Below are positions 7,259-13,679 of a stretch of 14,623 nt of DNA, piece by piece (the first letter of the stretch is position 1; the number at the start of each line of letters is the position of its first letter). This DNA comes from Chloroflexota bacterium (lineage in GTDB: Bacteria; Chloroflexota; Limnocylindria; Limnocylindrales; CSP1-4), in assembly GCA_027346765.1 (NCBI GenBank), contig DAIERN010000015.1:1-14623 (forward strand), given 5' to 3'. A model generated the notes under the pieces. The model searched no databases and was not told where the DNA came from. It saw only the letters and a program-made list of their open reading frames with translations. Position numbers and translations under genes: made by a program.

Positions 7259-7279
7259 GGGCGGGCCGCCACAACCGAC

Positions 7280-8299
7280 CTAGTAGCCAGCCCCCGGATC
7301 AACCAGGTTGAGCAGCGGCTCGCCGCGCGCGAAGCGCCCCAGGTTGTCACAGAACAGCTCGATGCTGCGATCGAGCACGCGGCCCGATGACCACGACGTG
7401 TGCGGGGTCACGATGACGTTGGGCGTCGAGTAGAGCTCCGAGTCGGCCGGCAGCGGCTCCTCCTTGAACGCGTCGAGCACGGCGCCGCCAAGGGTGCCGT
7501 CGCGGACCGCGCGGACGAGGGCGCGTTCGTCGACCAGTGCGCCGCGCGCAACGTTGATCAGCCATGCCCCCGGCTTGGCGTGCTTGAACATCTCGGCGTC
7601 GAACAGGTCGGCCGTGTCCGCGGTGAGCGGCAGGGCGAGCACGATGAAATCGCTCTGCGCCATCAGCTCCGGCAGATGATCCGGCGTGAGCACCTCGGCA
7701 ATCCCCTCCACCCCTTCGGCCGATTCGTCGCCGGTCTTGCGCCGGATCGCGACGACCCGGCAGCCGAACTTGATGGCGAGCTCCGCCACGCGCCGGCCGA
7801 TCGAGCCCAGGCCGACCACGCCCACCGTGACGTCACTCATCTCTCGCCCGGCGAGCGGCTGCCAGGTGCGCTCGCTGTGGAGCTCGAGCAGCTGCGGCAA
7901 TCTGCGGCTGATTGCGAGGACCATCATCAGCACGTATTCGGCGATTGGGTCGCTGAACACGCCCCGCGCGTTGGTGATCGCGAGGCCGCGCTCCAGCGCA
8001 GCCGGGGTCAGGACGCGCTCGACGCCAGCCGTCGCCGAGTGGACCCACATCAGGTTGGGACAGCGGCCGAGCAGCCGATCGAAGATGCCCTGCGGCAGCG
8101 GGCCGCGGAGCAGCACCTCCACGTCCGAGAGATCGCCGTCGGCGAGGCCTTCCAGCGAAACGCTGACAAGGCGGCTGCCGGGCGCCGCATCGGCGATGCG
8201 CGCCAGGTCCTGCGGCCGGTAGCGCGCCGACAGAATGGGCGAGACGCCGATCGCCTTGGGCACGCCGTTGGGGCCGGTGCCAGGTCCGCTCCGGCGCAT
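7280..8299 (-). CDS. D-isomer-specific 2-hydroxyacid dehydrogenase family protein
   Basis: 339 residues from the ATG at 8299; a GTG two codons earlier (8305) is an equally possible start. The open frame continues upstream to 8410, but that part is antisense-like, basic and overlaps the preceding gene, so I exclude it. The NAD(P)-binding Rossmann motif is GLGSIG (163-168). The catalytic set follows family order: Arg252 in NVARGALVDE, Asp276 in VLDAFKEEPLP, Glu281, and His300 in TPHTSW. The Arg-to-Glu spacing of 29 matches the family. These enzymes reversibly reduce 2-keto acids to D-2-hydroxy acids (glyoxylate/hydroxypyruvate, phosphoglycerate, lactate). The single-domain pair without an ACT/regulatory tail argues against SerA and for a GhrA-like reductase, but the substrate is unknown. 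It lies 11 bp after the zincin gene in the same run. Confidence 0.88.
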   Translation of the reverse strand: MRRSGPGTGPNGVPKAIGVSPILSARYRPQDLARIADAAPGSRLVSVSLEGLADGDLSDVEVLLRGPLPQGIFDRLLGRCPNLMWVHSATAGVERVLTPAALERGLAITNARGVFSDPIAEYVLMMVLAISRRLPQLLELHSERTWQPLAGREMSDVTVGVVGLGSIGRRVAELAIKFGCRVVAIRRKTGDESAEGVEGIAEVLTPDHLPELMAQSDFIVLALPLTADTADLFDAEMFKHAKPGAWLINVARGALVDERALVRAVRDGTLGGAVLDAFKEEPLPADSELYSTPNVIVTPHTSWSSGRVLDRSIELFCDNLGRFARGEPLLNLVDPGAGY

Positions 8300-8310
8300 G
8301 CTCACGGTCT

Positions 8311-9540
8311 TCACGCGGAGCGCGCGAGGGCGCCCGGCACGACGCGGTTGACCCACAGCTGCGGGTCGGCGAGCTCGGCTTCGCTGGGCAGTGATCCGGG
8401 GCCGCGCCACAGCGCGTCGATTGCCTCCTGACCGCCGCGCGCCGCCACGCGGGCGACGAAACGCTCGCCGCGGCGGTATTGCTCGAGCTTCAGATCGAGC
8501 CCGGTGATGCGCGCCACGAGCCTGTCGAACGCGCCCTTCCGTTGTGCGCGGCGGGCCTCGAACCGCGAACGGATGCCGGCGACGTTCGGCAACACCTGCG
8601 CGCCGACCTCGTCCATGACCCAGTCGCTGAAGCCTTCGAGCAGACTCATGACGCGCTGCGTCTCTTCGAAGAGGACGCGCTGCTCCGGCGAAAGGAACGC
8701 GGCGATAGGGTTGTCATGCGCCTCACGCACCCGGCGCACGAGGCCGCCCAGGCCGTCCGACTGGATGGACCTGGCCTGATCCAGCACACCGGTCAGCTGC
8801 CGCTCCAGGTGATCCCGCAAATAGGGCCGCAACCAGTCATTGGCCTCGAACTCGAACGCATGGGTCGCCTCGTGGAGGACGATCCAGGTCCTGAATTCAG
8901 AAGGCTCGACGCCCAGGGTGGCTGCGGTGAGTCGGATGTTCTCCTCGACGAAGAGGAGGTTACCCGGCGTGGCTTCCGCTGAAAGCAGCGCGACGTCGTA
9001 CTGGCCCAACACCCGCGAGCCCATGTAGCCCAGCAGGAAGCCCAGCTGCTGTGTGGTGAGAAAGCGGTTGGCCATCTTGGCCAGGTCCGAAGCGAGACCG
9101 GCGCGAGGCGGCCGTCCGGCAGCCGCGGCCAGCAGGTGCGGCTCAATGCGATCGACGATTGCCGCGAACGTGGCGACGTTGGCGCGCGCCCAGTCGGGCC
9201 GGTCCACCACCGCGTGGCGCTCCACTACACCGGGGAGCGGCTGACCCAGGCGCGCCTCCAGCAGGGGCACGACGCGCGCCATGGCCCGGGCGTAATCGTC
9301 CTGCGCGGCAAGCAGCTCGCTGCGTGACAGCGCGCCGGGCACGGTTCGCAGCCGGTTAACCGCGAGCTGTTCGACGCGCGGCCAATCCACGAGGCCCAGG
9401 TGAGCGGTCTTCCGGGCGCGGCGCACGATGTAACGCCCGGCAAGGGCCAGGCCCGCCGCGCCCGCGGCAAGACCCAGACCCAGTGCCGCGTCCGTTCGTG
9501 ACGAACGCGACTCCGGCCGTCGCCGCTGGGCGGTGGTCAC
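8311..9540 (-). CDS. Zinc-dependent metalloprotease of the F420-biosynthesis-associated (DUF2342/zincin_2) family
   Basis: 409 residues. A basic N-terminus is followed by a hydrophobic segment (about 18-38, ALGLGLAAGAAGLALAGRYI), probably a membrane anchor. The family landmarks then appear in order: LVDWPRVEQLA (50-60), VVDRPDWARAN (111-121), LGFLLGYMGSRVLGQYD (166-182), NLLFVEENI (194-202), EFRTWIVLHEATH (215-227) with zinc motif HEATH (His223, Glu224, His227), and a later helical part. The family is described as 'coenzyme F420 biosynthesis associated' because it is found in F420-making actinobacteria and relatives; no substrate is established. Its GTG start (9540) overlaps the murI stop in a 4-nt GTGA junction, so translation is probably coupled to murI. 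Family call is firm; protease activity is inferred from the motif only. Confidence 0.85.
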   Translation of the reverse strand: MTTAQRRRPESRSSRTDAALGLGLAAGAAGLALAGRYIVRRARKTAHLGLVDWPRVEQLAVNRLRTVPGALSRSELLAAQDDYARAMARVVPLLEARLGQPLPGVVERHAVVDRPDWARANVATFAAIVDRIEPHLLAAAAGRPPRAGLASDLAKMANRFLTTQQLGFLLGYMGSRVLGQYDVALLSAEATPGNLLFVEENIRLTAATLGVEPSEFRTWIVLHEATHAFEFEANDWLRPYLRDHLERQLTGVLDQARSIQSDGLGGLVRRVREAHDNPIAAFLSPEQRVLFEETQRVMSLLEGFSDWVMDEVGAQVLPNVAGIRSRFEARRAQRKGAFDRLVARITGLDLKLEQYRRGERFVARVAARGGQEAIDALWRGPGSLPSEAELADPQLWVNRVVPGALARSA

Positions 9541-10355
9541 GCGGCGCCTGCGACTGCGACCCGCTCGACCTGGGTGAAGTCGGTGCCAAAGAGTCGAGCA
9601 GCGATGAGCTCGAACGCGGCGACGTCGCCGGTCGTGAGCTGGACGTGCTGCGCGGCCGCCCCCGCCGGCGCGTTCAGGTCGTGCATCTCGAGCAGGTGGG
9701 CGAGCGCGCTCGCAGTGGCGGTCGCGGTGTCGATCACCGCCACGTCGGGGCCGACGATGTCACGGAAGATGTGCGCCAGGAGGGGGTAGTGGGTGCAGCC
9801 CAGCAGGAGCGTGTCCGGGTCCCGGTCCGAGTCGGTGATGGGGGCGATTGACCGGCGCACGACATCCTCGACCAGCGGCCCGTCCAGCCGGCCGGCCTCG
9901 ACGAGCGGCACCAGGTCCGGGGTCGCCTGCTCGATCACCTCGACGAACGGGTCCTCTTCCTTGATCGCCTGGAAGTAGGCGTGCGAGCGGATGGTCGCCG
10001 CGGTGCCGATCACGCCGACCCGCCGGTTGCGCGTCGCCAGGGCCGCAGCCGTGGCGCCAGGGCGAACCACGCCCAGCAGCGGCATGTTGTAGCGCAGCCG
10101 CAGGTTAGGCAGGGCTACTGCGGACGACGTGTTGCAGGCGACGACGATCGCCTTAACGTCGCGCGACGCGAGCTCATCGAGGCACTCCGCGGAAAATCGT
10201 TTTACCTCGTCGTCTGTCCGCGGGCCATACGGGGCACGCGCGTTGTCGCCGATGTAGATCGTCGATTCGTCGGGCAAGCGCCGGATCACTTCGCGCAGCA
10301 CCGTCAGCCCGCCAACCCCGGAATCGAAGAAGCCGATGGCGCGCCGGTCGCTCAT
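9537..10355 (-). CDS. murI: Glutamate racemase
   Basis: 272 residues, the usual MurI length. It converts L-glutamate to D-glutamate for the peptidoglycan stem peptide, in the cytosol, without cofactor. Landmarks are GFFDSGVGGLTVL (8-20) with Asp11, GDNARAPYGP (36-45), the first catalytic cysteine Cys74 in VVACNTSSA, and the second, Cys187, in LLGCTHYPLL with Thr188 and His189. Both cysteines and their neighbours are intact, so the enzyme should be active. The ATG start (10355) shares one base with the TAA stop of the upstream receiver-ATPase (TAATG), and its own stop overlaps the GTG of the zincin gene (GTGA). There is no strong own ribosome binding site. Expression is therefore probably by translational coupling within the run. 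Confidence 0.95.
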   Translation of the reverse strand: MSDRRAIGFFDSGVGGLTVLREVIRRLPDESTIYIGDNARAPYGPRTDDEVKRFSAECLDELASRDVKAIVVACNTSSAVALPNLRLRYNMPLLGVVRPGATAAALATRNRRVGVIGTAATIRSHAYFQAIKEEDPFVEVIEQATPDLVPLVEAGRLDGPLVEDVVRRSIAPITDSDRDPDTLLLGCTHYPLLAHIFRDIVGPDVAVIDTATATASALAHLLEMHDLNAPAGAAAQHVQLTTGDVAAFELIAARLFGTDFTQVERVAVAGAA

Positions 10356-11560
10356 TACTGCGCCGTGGACTGTTGCGCGTCGCGCGCCCAGCGAGCGGCG
10401 TTGTCTGCTGCCGCGCGGTGCTCCTCAGCCATCGATCGCGCAAGTGCCTTGGCGATCGAGATGACATCGCCAGTGATCTGCTGCTTGGGAGCAAGGGTGA
10501 TGAACGGCTCGCCGCGATTGTTCGCGTCCAGCACGAGAATGCCGTCGCTGACCACCTCGAAATCGGGCAGGCGGCCGAGGAGCTTGACCACGTCGTCGCG
10601 CGCCATGCCGCCCTTTGAATCCGCGCGATTGGCGAGGTAGCGCACGCGCGACGTGGGGTAGTTGATGGCGTTGAGCGTGTCGGTCATGGCCCGCGCGCGA
10701 TGAAGCGAAGGCCACTCGTAGGTGACCACCTGGATGATCTCGTCCGAGGCATCGAGGTACGCCAGGAGCGTGTCGTCGACCGTGGTCGCGGTATCGATGA
10801 TGACCACGTTGTAGATCTTGCGCATCAACGATATGAGACGCTCCAGGTCGCGCACTGTGACCATCTCGGCGAGCTCGATCCGGGGCGGCGCGAACAGCAC
10901 CTCCACGCCCGACTTGTCGCGGTACATGACCTCCTGGAGGTCGGCCCGCTGCACGCGGTTCGTGGGTAGGTTGACGATGGACGCCGTGTCGTCGGGTATG
11001 CGGAGGAGGTTGCGCACGTCACCGAACTGGAGGCTGCCGTCGATCAACGCGACGGTCAGGCCCTGCGCGACGAGCGCTGCGCCGATGTTGTAGGCGAGAG
11101 TGGTCGTGCCAACGCCACCCTTGGCACCGAACATGGCGTAGACGCGCGATACGGCCTCAGGCGCGCGAGCCTTGTGCTCGGTGTGCATCTGCTCGAGCAG
11201 GTGCATGAAGTCGAAGCCTGAGAAAGGCATTGCCAGGACACGCGTCTCGCCCATCCCGTCGCCGATCGCGATCGGCTTCTGGGGCACCGTGAGACAGATG
11301 ATGGGCACGTCCATGCCCTGGTCGCGCATATCGGCGGCAACCTGGAGGCCGTTGATCTTGCCCTGGAGCAATGCGTCCACGATGAGTACGTCGGGCTGGT
11401 GCTCGCGGACCTGCTCGGCCACGGTCGCGCCGTCGGTCACGACCTCGAGCAGCTTGATCCGGGTCTGGGCGTCGAGCAGGTTGCGGATGTACTGCGCAAC
11501 CTGCGGCATGTCTTCCACGAGCAGCAGACGGATCTGCGCGTCAGATTGAGGTCCGGCCAC
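10355..11560 (-). CDS. Response-regulator receiver domain fused to CpaE/TadZ-like MinD-family ATPase
   Basis: 401 residues in two domains. Residues 10-125 form a CheY-like receiver: acidic pair Glu16-Asp17 in LLLVEDMP, phosphoacceptor position Asp62 in VLIVDALL, Thr91. The usual lysine of the KPF motif is Met111 (AMPFSGFD), so phosphorylation signalling may be altered. Residues 138-380 form a MinD/ParA-like ATPase with a deviant Walker A, FGAKGGVGTTTLAYN (144-158, signature Lys147 present, second lysine replaced by Thr as is usual in CpaE/TadZ), IDGSLQFGDV (173-182) and Walker B VVIIDTATT (Asp256). The tail is Ala/Arg/Gln-rich. CpaE/TadZ proteins place Tad/Flp pilus or other polar machines; no tad genes are in this window. 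GTG start; an in-frame TAG lies four codons upstream. It overlaps the methyltransferase 3' end by 20 bp and is coupled to murI. Confidence 0.85.
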   Translation of the reverse strand: MAGPQSDAQIRLLLVEDMPQVAQYIRNLLDAQTRIKLLEVVTDGATVAEQVREHQPDVLIVDALLQGKINGLQVAADMRDQGMDVPIICLTVPQKPIAIGDGMGETRVLAMPFSGFDFMHLLEQMHTEHKARAPEAVSRVYAMFGAKGGVGTTTLAYNIGAALVAQGLTVALIDGSLQFGDVRNLLRIPDDTASIVNLPTNRVQRADLQEVMYRDKSGVEVLFAPPRIELAEMVTVRDLERLISLMRKIYNVVIIDTATTVDDTLLAYLDASDEIIQVVTYEWPSLHRARAMTDTLNAINYPTSRVRYLANRADSKGGMARDDVVKLLGRLPDFEVVSDGILVLDANNRGEPFITLAPKQQITGDVISIAKALARSMAEEHRAAADNAARWARDAQQSTAQ

Positions 11561-12350
11561 CGACCGACTCTATATCACGCAGCACGAGCACGACGCGCTC
11601 GCTGGCCTCCGACCACGGGCCCAGGTTGTAGTCGCCGGCGATCACCTCCGGCGCCAGCCCGGCGGCACGGGCCGCGGCCACGAGATCGTCCCTAGCCATG
11701 AAGCTGATGGCGTCCTCGCGGGTGGCGCGTCGCTCGGACTCGTCAGGGCGGGCGACGTCGAAGACCGTGCTGAGCTTGGCGGTGTGCGTCGCGGCATCGT
11801 AGGTGGCGGCCGTCGTCTTGGCGACGCGCTCGCCGGTTTCGGTGTCAGTACGCAACCAGTCGAGCACCTGGCGCCCGTCGTACAGCTCCAGGTCGTCTGG
11901 TTTAGGCAGCCAGACGTCGACAACGGCGCGGCCACCGGGCGCCAGGTGGGCGCGCATTACCTTGAGGGCGCGCTGCTGAGCGCCGCGGCCGTGGAGCAGC
12001 AGCAGGCTGTTGAGCGCCACGAAGACAAGCGCGAAGCGCTGCTCCAGCGCCAGTGTCGTCAGGTCGTGCTGGATCAACGTGAGGCGGCCGGCGGCGCCGC
12101 TGCGCTGCCATTTGGCGCGCGCCCGCTCGAGCATCTGTGGGTCGTTGTCGACGCCGGTCACCTCATGGCCGGCCGCCGCGAGCGGCACTGCCACCCGGCC
12201 AGTGCCCACGGCGAGCTCCAGGACTGGGCCGTGCGCCTCAGCGGCCAGGCGCTGGTACAGGACGAGATCGCCCGGATTGGTCAGCAGGTCGAGGTCGTAG
12301 TAGCGCGCCAGGCTGGCGTCGTGGGTCCGTTGGCGCGAGGTGCTCGTCAG
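11541..12350 (-). CDS. Class I SAM-dependent methyltransferase (probable CTG start)
   Basis: 269 residues if started at CTG 12350. A Rossmann-type methyltransferase domain is clear: motif I VLELAVGTGRVAVPLAAAG (about 43-61), acidic motif II residue in GVDNDPQML (Asp68), motif III-like LIQHDLTTL, and FALVFVALNSLLLLHG as the following strand and turn. The C-terminal part (about 165-255) is beta-rich, as in family members that methylate small molecules. The substrate is unknown. No ATG, GTG or TTG exists between 12350 and the GTG at 12476. The stretch translated from 12476 is basic, repetitive and antisense-free but overlaps the agmatinase C-terminus in another frame, so it looks like a shadow. 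CTG at 12350 forms a CTGA overlap with the agmatinase stop and has a G-rich Shine-Dalgarno-like tract (GGGGGCAGG) before it. The 3' end overlaps the next gene by 20 bp. Confidence 0.8.
   Translation of the reverse strand: MTSTSRQRTHDASLARYYDLDLLTNPGDLVLYQRLAAEAHGPVLELAVGTGRVAVPLAAAGHEVTGVDNDPQMLERARAKWQRSGAAGRLTLIQHDLTTLALEQRFALVFVALNSLLLLHGRGAQQRALKVMRAHLAPGGRAVVDVWLPKPDDLELYDGRQVLDWLRTDTETGERVAKTTAATYDAATHTAKLSTVFDVARPDESERRATREDAISFMARDDLVAAARAAGLAPEVIAGDYNLGPWSEASERVVLVLRDIESVGGRTSI
11567..11572 (-). promoter_or_regulatory. TANNNT -10-like element before the receiver-ATPase gene
   Basis: Minus-strand TAGAGT ends 6 nt before the GTG at 11560 (spacer CGGTCG), inside the 3' end of the methyltransferase gene. 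The gene has no convincing Shine-Dalgarno. The same TAGANT-N6-GTG arrangement occurs at ychF. This is a possible internal leaderless promoter; chance cannot be excluded. Confidence 0.25.
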
Positions 12351-13453
12351 CCGCCTGCCCCCGCGGCGTGAACGCCTTTGCCAGCCGCCGGCATGGTCGC
12401 GTCCGATGGCGCGAAGCGCACCGGCAAGCCGTCGCGCTTGCGCACCGCGAGCGCGCTGATCGCCTCCAGGACGCACCTGTGCGCAGCCGCGGCCGTGACG
12501 TCGGCGTGGTCGTACGGCGGCGACACCTCGACAATGTCCATGCCGGCAAGCGGCACCTTACCGACGATGCGCCTGATCGCGCGCAGCAGCTCGCGGGTGA
12601 GCATGCCGCCCGGCTCGGGCGTGCCCGTGCCGGGTGCGTTGCCCGGATCGAGCACGTCGATGTCGATCGACAGGTAGATCGCGTCGGGACCGTCGAGCGC
12701 CTCGGCTATTGCGTCGTCAATGACGGCCTCCGCGCCGCGCTCCTCGATCTCACGCATCAGGTGCCAGCGCAGCCCGTGCTCTTTCATCCAGTCAAGAACG
12801 GCGCGTGTCGGCCAGTAACCGCGCAATCCCACCTGGACGAAGTTGCGGCCATCTATCGCGCCTGACTCGATGAGCCGACGCATGGGCGTGCCGTGGCCGG
12901 CGAGGACGCCCCAATCCTCGTTCGCCGTATCCGCGTGCGCGTCGAAATGAACGATGCCCACGCTCCGCGGATGGCGCGCCTCCGCCACCGCGCTCGCCGA
13001 CGGCCACGTGATGGAGTGGTCACCGCCCAGCACGATGGGTATCGCGCCAGTTCGCGCGACATCGAGCACCTTCCGAAAGACCATAGCGTGGCCGCGGTCG
13101 AGCGCGCTCGGCGCGACGTTCGCGTCGCCGGCGTCCACGACCGACAGGTGCTCGAAAGGCGCAATGTCGAGCTGGAGCGAGTATCCCCCGTGGGTGTATG
13201 ACGCCTGGCGGATGGCGCGCGGCCCAAACCGCGCCCCGGGCCGATAGCTGACGGCCTCGTCTACCGGCGCGCCGACGATCGCCACATCGGGCGCTTTCTG
13301 GGCAAGCTCGGCTGCGTCTTCAACCAGCGGCCTGTTGCAGAAGGACAGGGTGACGCCCGTGTATGCCGGAACCTCGGGGCGCAGGAAGACCTCGTACGGT
13401 CGGTCCCAGCCGTTTAGGCGGGCAAAATCGGGCCGAGCGTGCTCGCGGGTCAT
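12347..13453 (-). CDS. speB: Agmatinase/arginase-family ureohydrolase
   Basis: 368 residues, somewhat longer than typical agmatinase (about 300-320), with an extended N-terminus and a Gly/Ala-rich tail. The two-manganese site of the ureohydrolase superfamily is complete: GGDHS (His146), FDAHAD (Asp171, His173, Asp175) and SIDIDVLDP (Asp264, Asp266). The agmatinase-like GTGTPEPGGM segment with Glu280 follows. Such enzymes release urea from agmatine or related guanidino compounds (guanidinobutyrate, guanidinopropionate, arginine). Agmatine is the default guess, giving putrescine, but no polyamine gene neighbours are present to confirm it. Start ATG with GAGGA (13465-13461) 7 nt upstream. It is the first gene of the tight minus-strand run, and its stop overlaps the presumed CTG start of the methyltransferase. 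Superfamily call is certain; the exact substrate is not. Confidence 0.88.
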   Translation of the reverse strand: MTREHARPDFARLNGWDRPYEVFLRPEVPAYTGVTLSFCNRPLVEDAAELAQKAPDVAIVGAPVDEAVSYRPGARFGPRAIRQASYTHGGYSLQLDIAPFEHLSVVDAGDANVAPSALDRGHAMVFRKVLDVARTGAIPIVLGGDHSITWPSASAVAEARHPRSVGIVHFDAHADTANEDWGVLAGHGTPMRRLIESGAIDGRNFVQVGLRGYWPTRAVLDWMKEHGLRWHLMREIEERGAEAVIDDAIAEALDGPDAIYLSIDIDVLDPGNAPGTGTPEPGGMLTRELLRAIRRIVGKVPLAGMDIVEVSPPYDHADVTAAAAHRCVLEAISALAVRKRDGLPVRFAPSDATMPAAGKGVHAAGAGG

Positions 13454-13471
13454 CGCACGTTCCTCGGGTTG

Positions 13472-13484
13472 GGCGGGAGCCGCC
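13472..13484. other. Short perfect hairpin in the agmatinase leader
   Basis: GGCGG (13472-13476), 3-nt loop, CCGCC (13480-13484). It lies 7 bp upstream of the agmatinase ribosome binding site. The surrounding 84-bp gap (13454-13537) holds no recognisable promoter beyond a weak TTGCGC-18-TAGGAT pair on the minus strand, and nothing that I can identify as a guanidine riboswitch. Confidence 0.3.
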
Positions 13485-13537
13485 GGTTCCGATAACGGTC
13501 CAGCAGGGCGCCCGCGACCATCCTAGCCGTCTAACGC

Positions 13538-13618
13538 TCAGTGGCGCAACGACAGCGTCAGCTCCACGAGAAGCGCCATCGCCACTACGAACACGGCGAG
13601 ACGATCTGCGCGGCTCAC
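13538..13618 (-). CDS. Candidate 26-residue single-pass membrane microprotein
   Basis: A small ORF reading from GTG 13618 to TGA 13538. The product has 26 residues: MSRADR, then LAVFVVAMALLVELTLSL, then RH. That is a positively charged N-terminus, one hydrophobic helix of about 18 residues long enough to span a membrane, and a basic C-terminus; a single Glu19 sits inside the helix. GGGAG (13628-13624, minus strand) lies 5 nt before the start, an excellent ribosome binding site and stronger than that of most genes in the run. It sits between the helicase-nuclease gene (stop 13663) and agmatinase (start 13453), same strand, and fills an otherwise empty gap. I know no family for it. The evidence is the ribosome binding site plus membrane-helix architecture; conservation is untested. 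Confidence 0.5.
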   Translation of the reverse strand: MSRADRLAVFVVAMALLVELTLSLRH

Positions 13619-13651
13619 GGAAGCTCCCGAAATGTACCCCGCGTCAACCAG

Positions 13652-13679
13652 CCAAGAGCTGCTCAAGCGGCGCTCTTGG
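13652..13679 (-). terminator. Perfect 8-bp hairpin spanning the helicase-nuclease stop codon
   Basis: CCAAGAGC (13652-13659) and GCTCTTGG (13672-13679) form a perfect 8-bp stem with a 12-nt loop. On the minus strand the TGA stop of the helicase-nuclease (13665-13663) lies in the loop. No T-run follows, so it may be a Rho-independent-like terminator, an mRNA 3'-end stabiliser or a barrier between this gene and the agmatinase run. Confidence 0.4.

Noticed and set aside
7400..8431. 343-codon open frame on the plus strand
   Set aside because: Antisense shadow of the 2-hydroxyacid dehydrogenase, whose motifs are intact on the minus strand.
12351..12476. 42-residue N-terminal extension of the methyltransferase from GTG 12476
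   Set aside because: Arg/Gly-rich sequence lying inside the agmatinase 3' end, without family resemblance; a CTG start at 12350 fits better.
13454..13537. Possible guanidine riboswitch before the ureohydrolase
   Set aside because: Only one short GC hairpin is present. I could not find the paired ACGR-loop hairpins or other conserved elements of the known guanidine classes.
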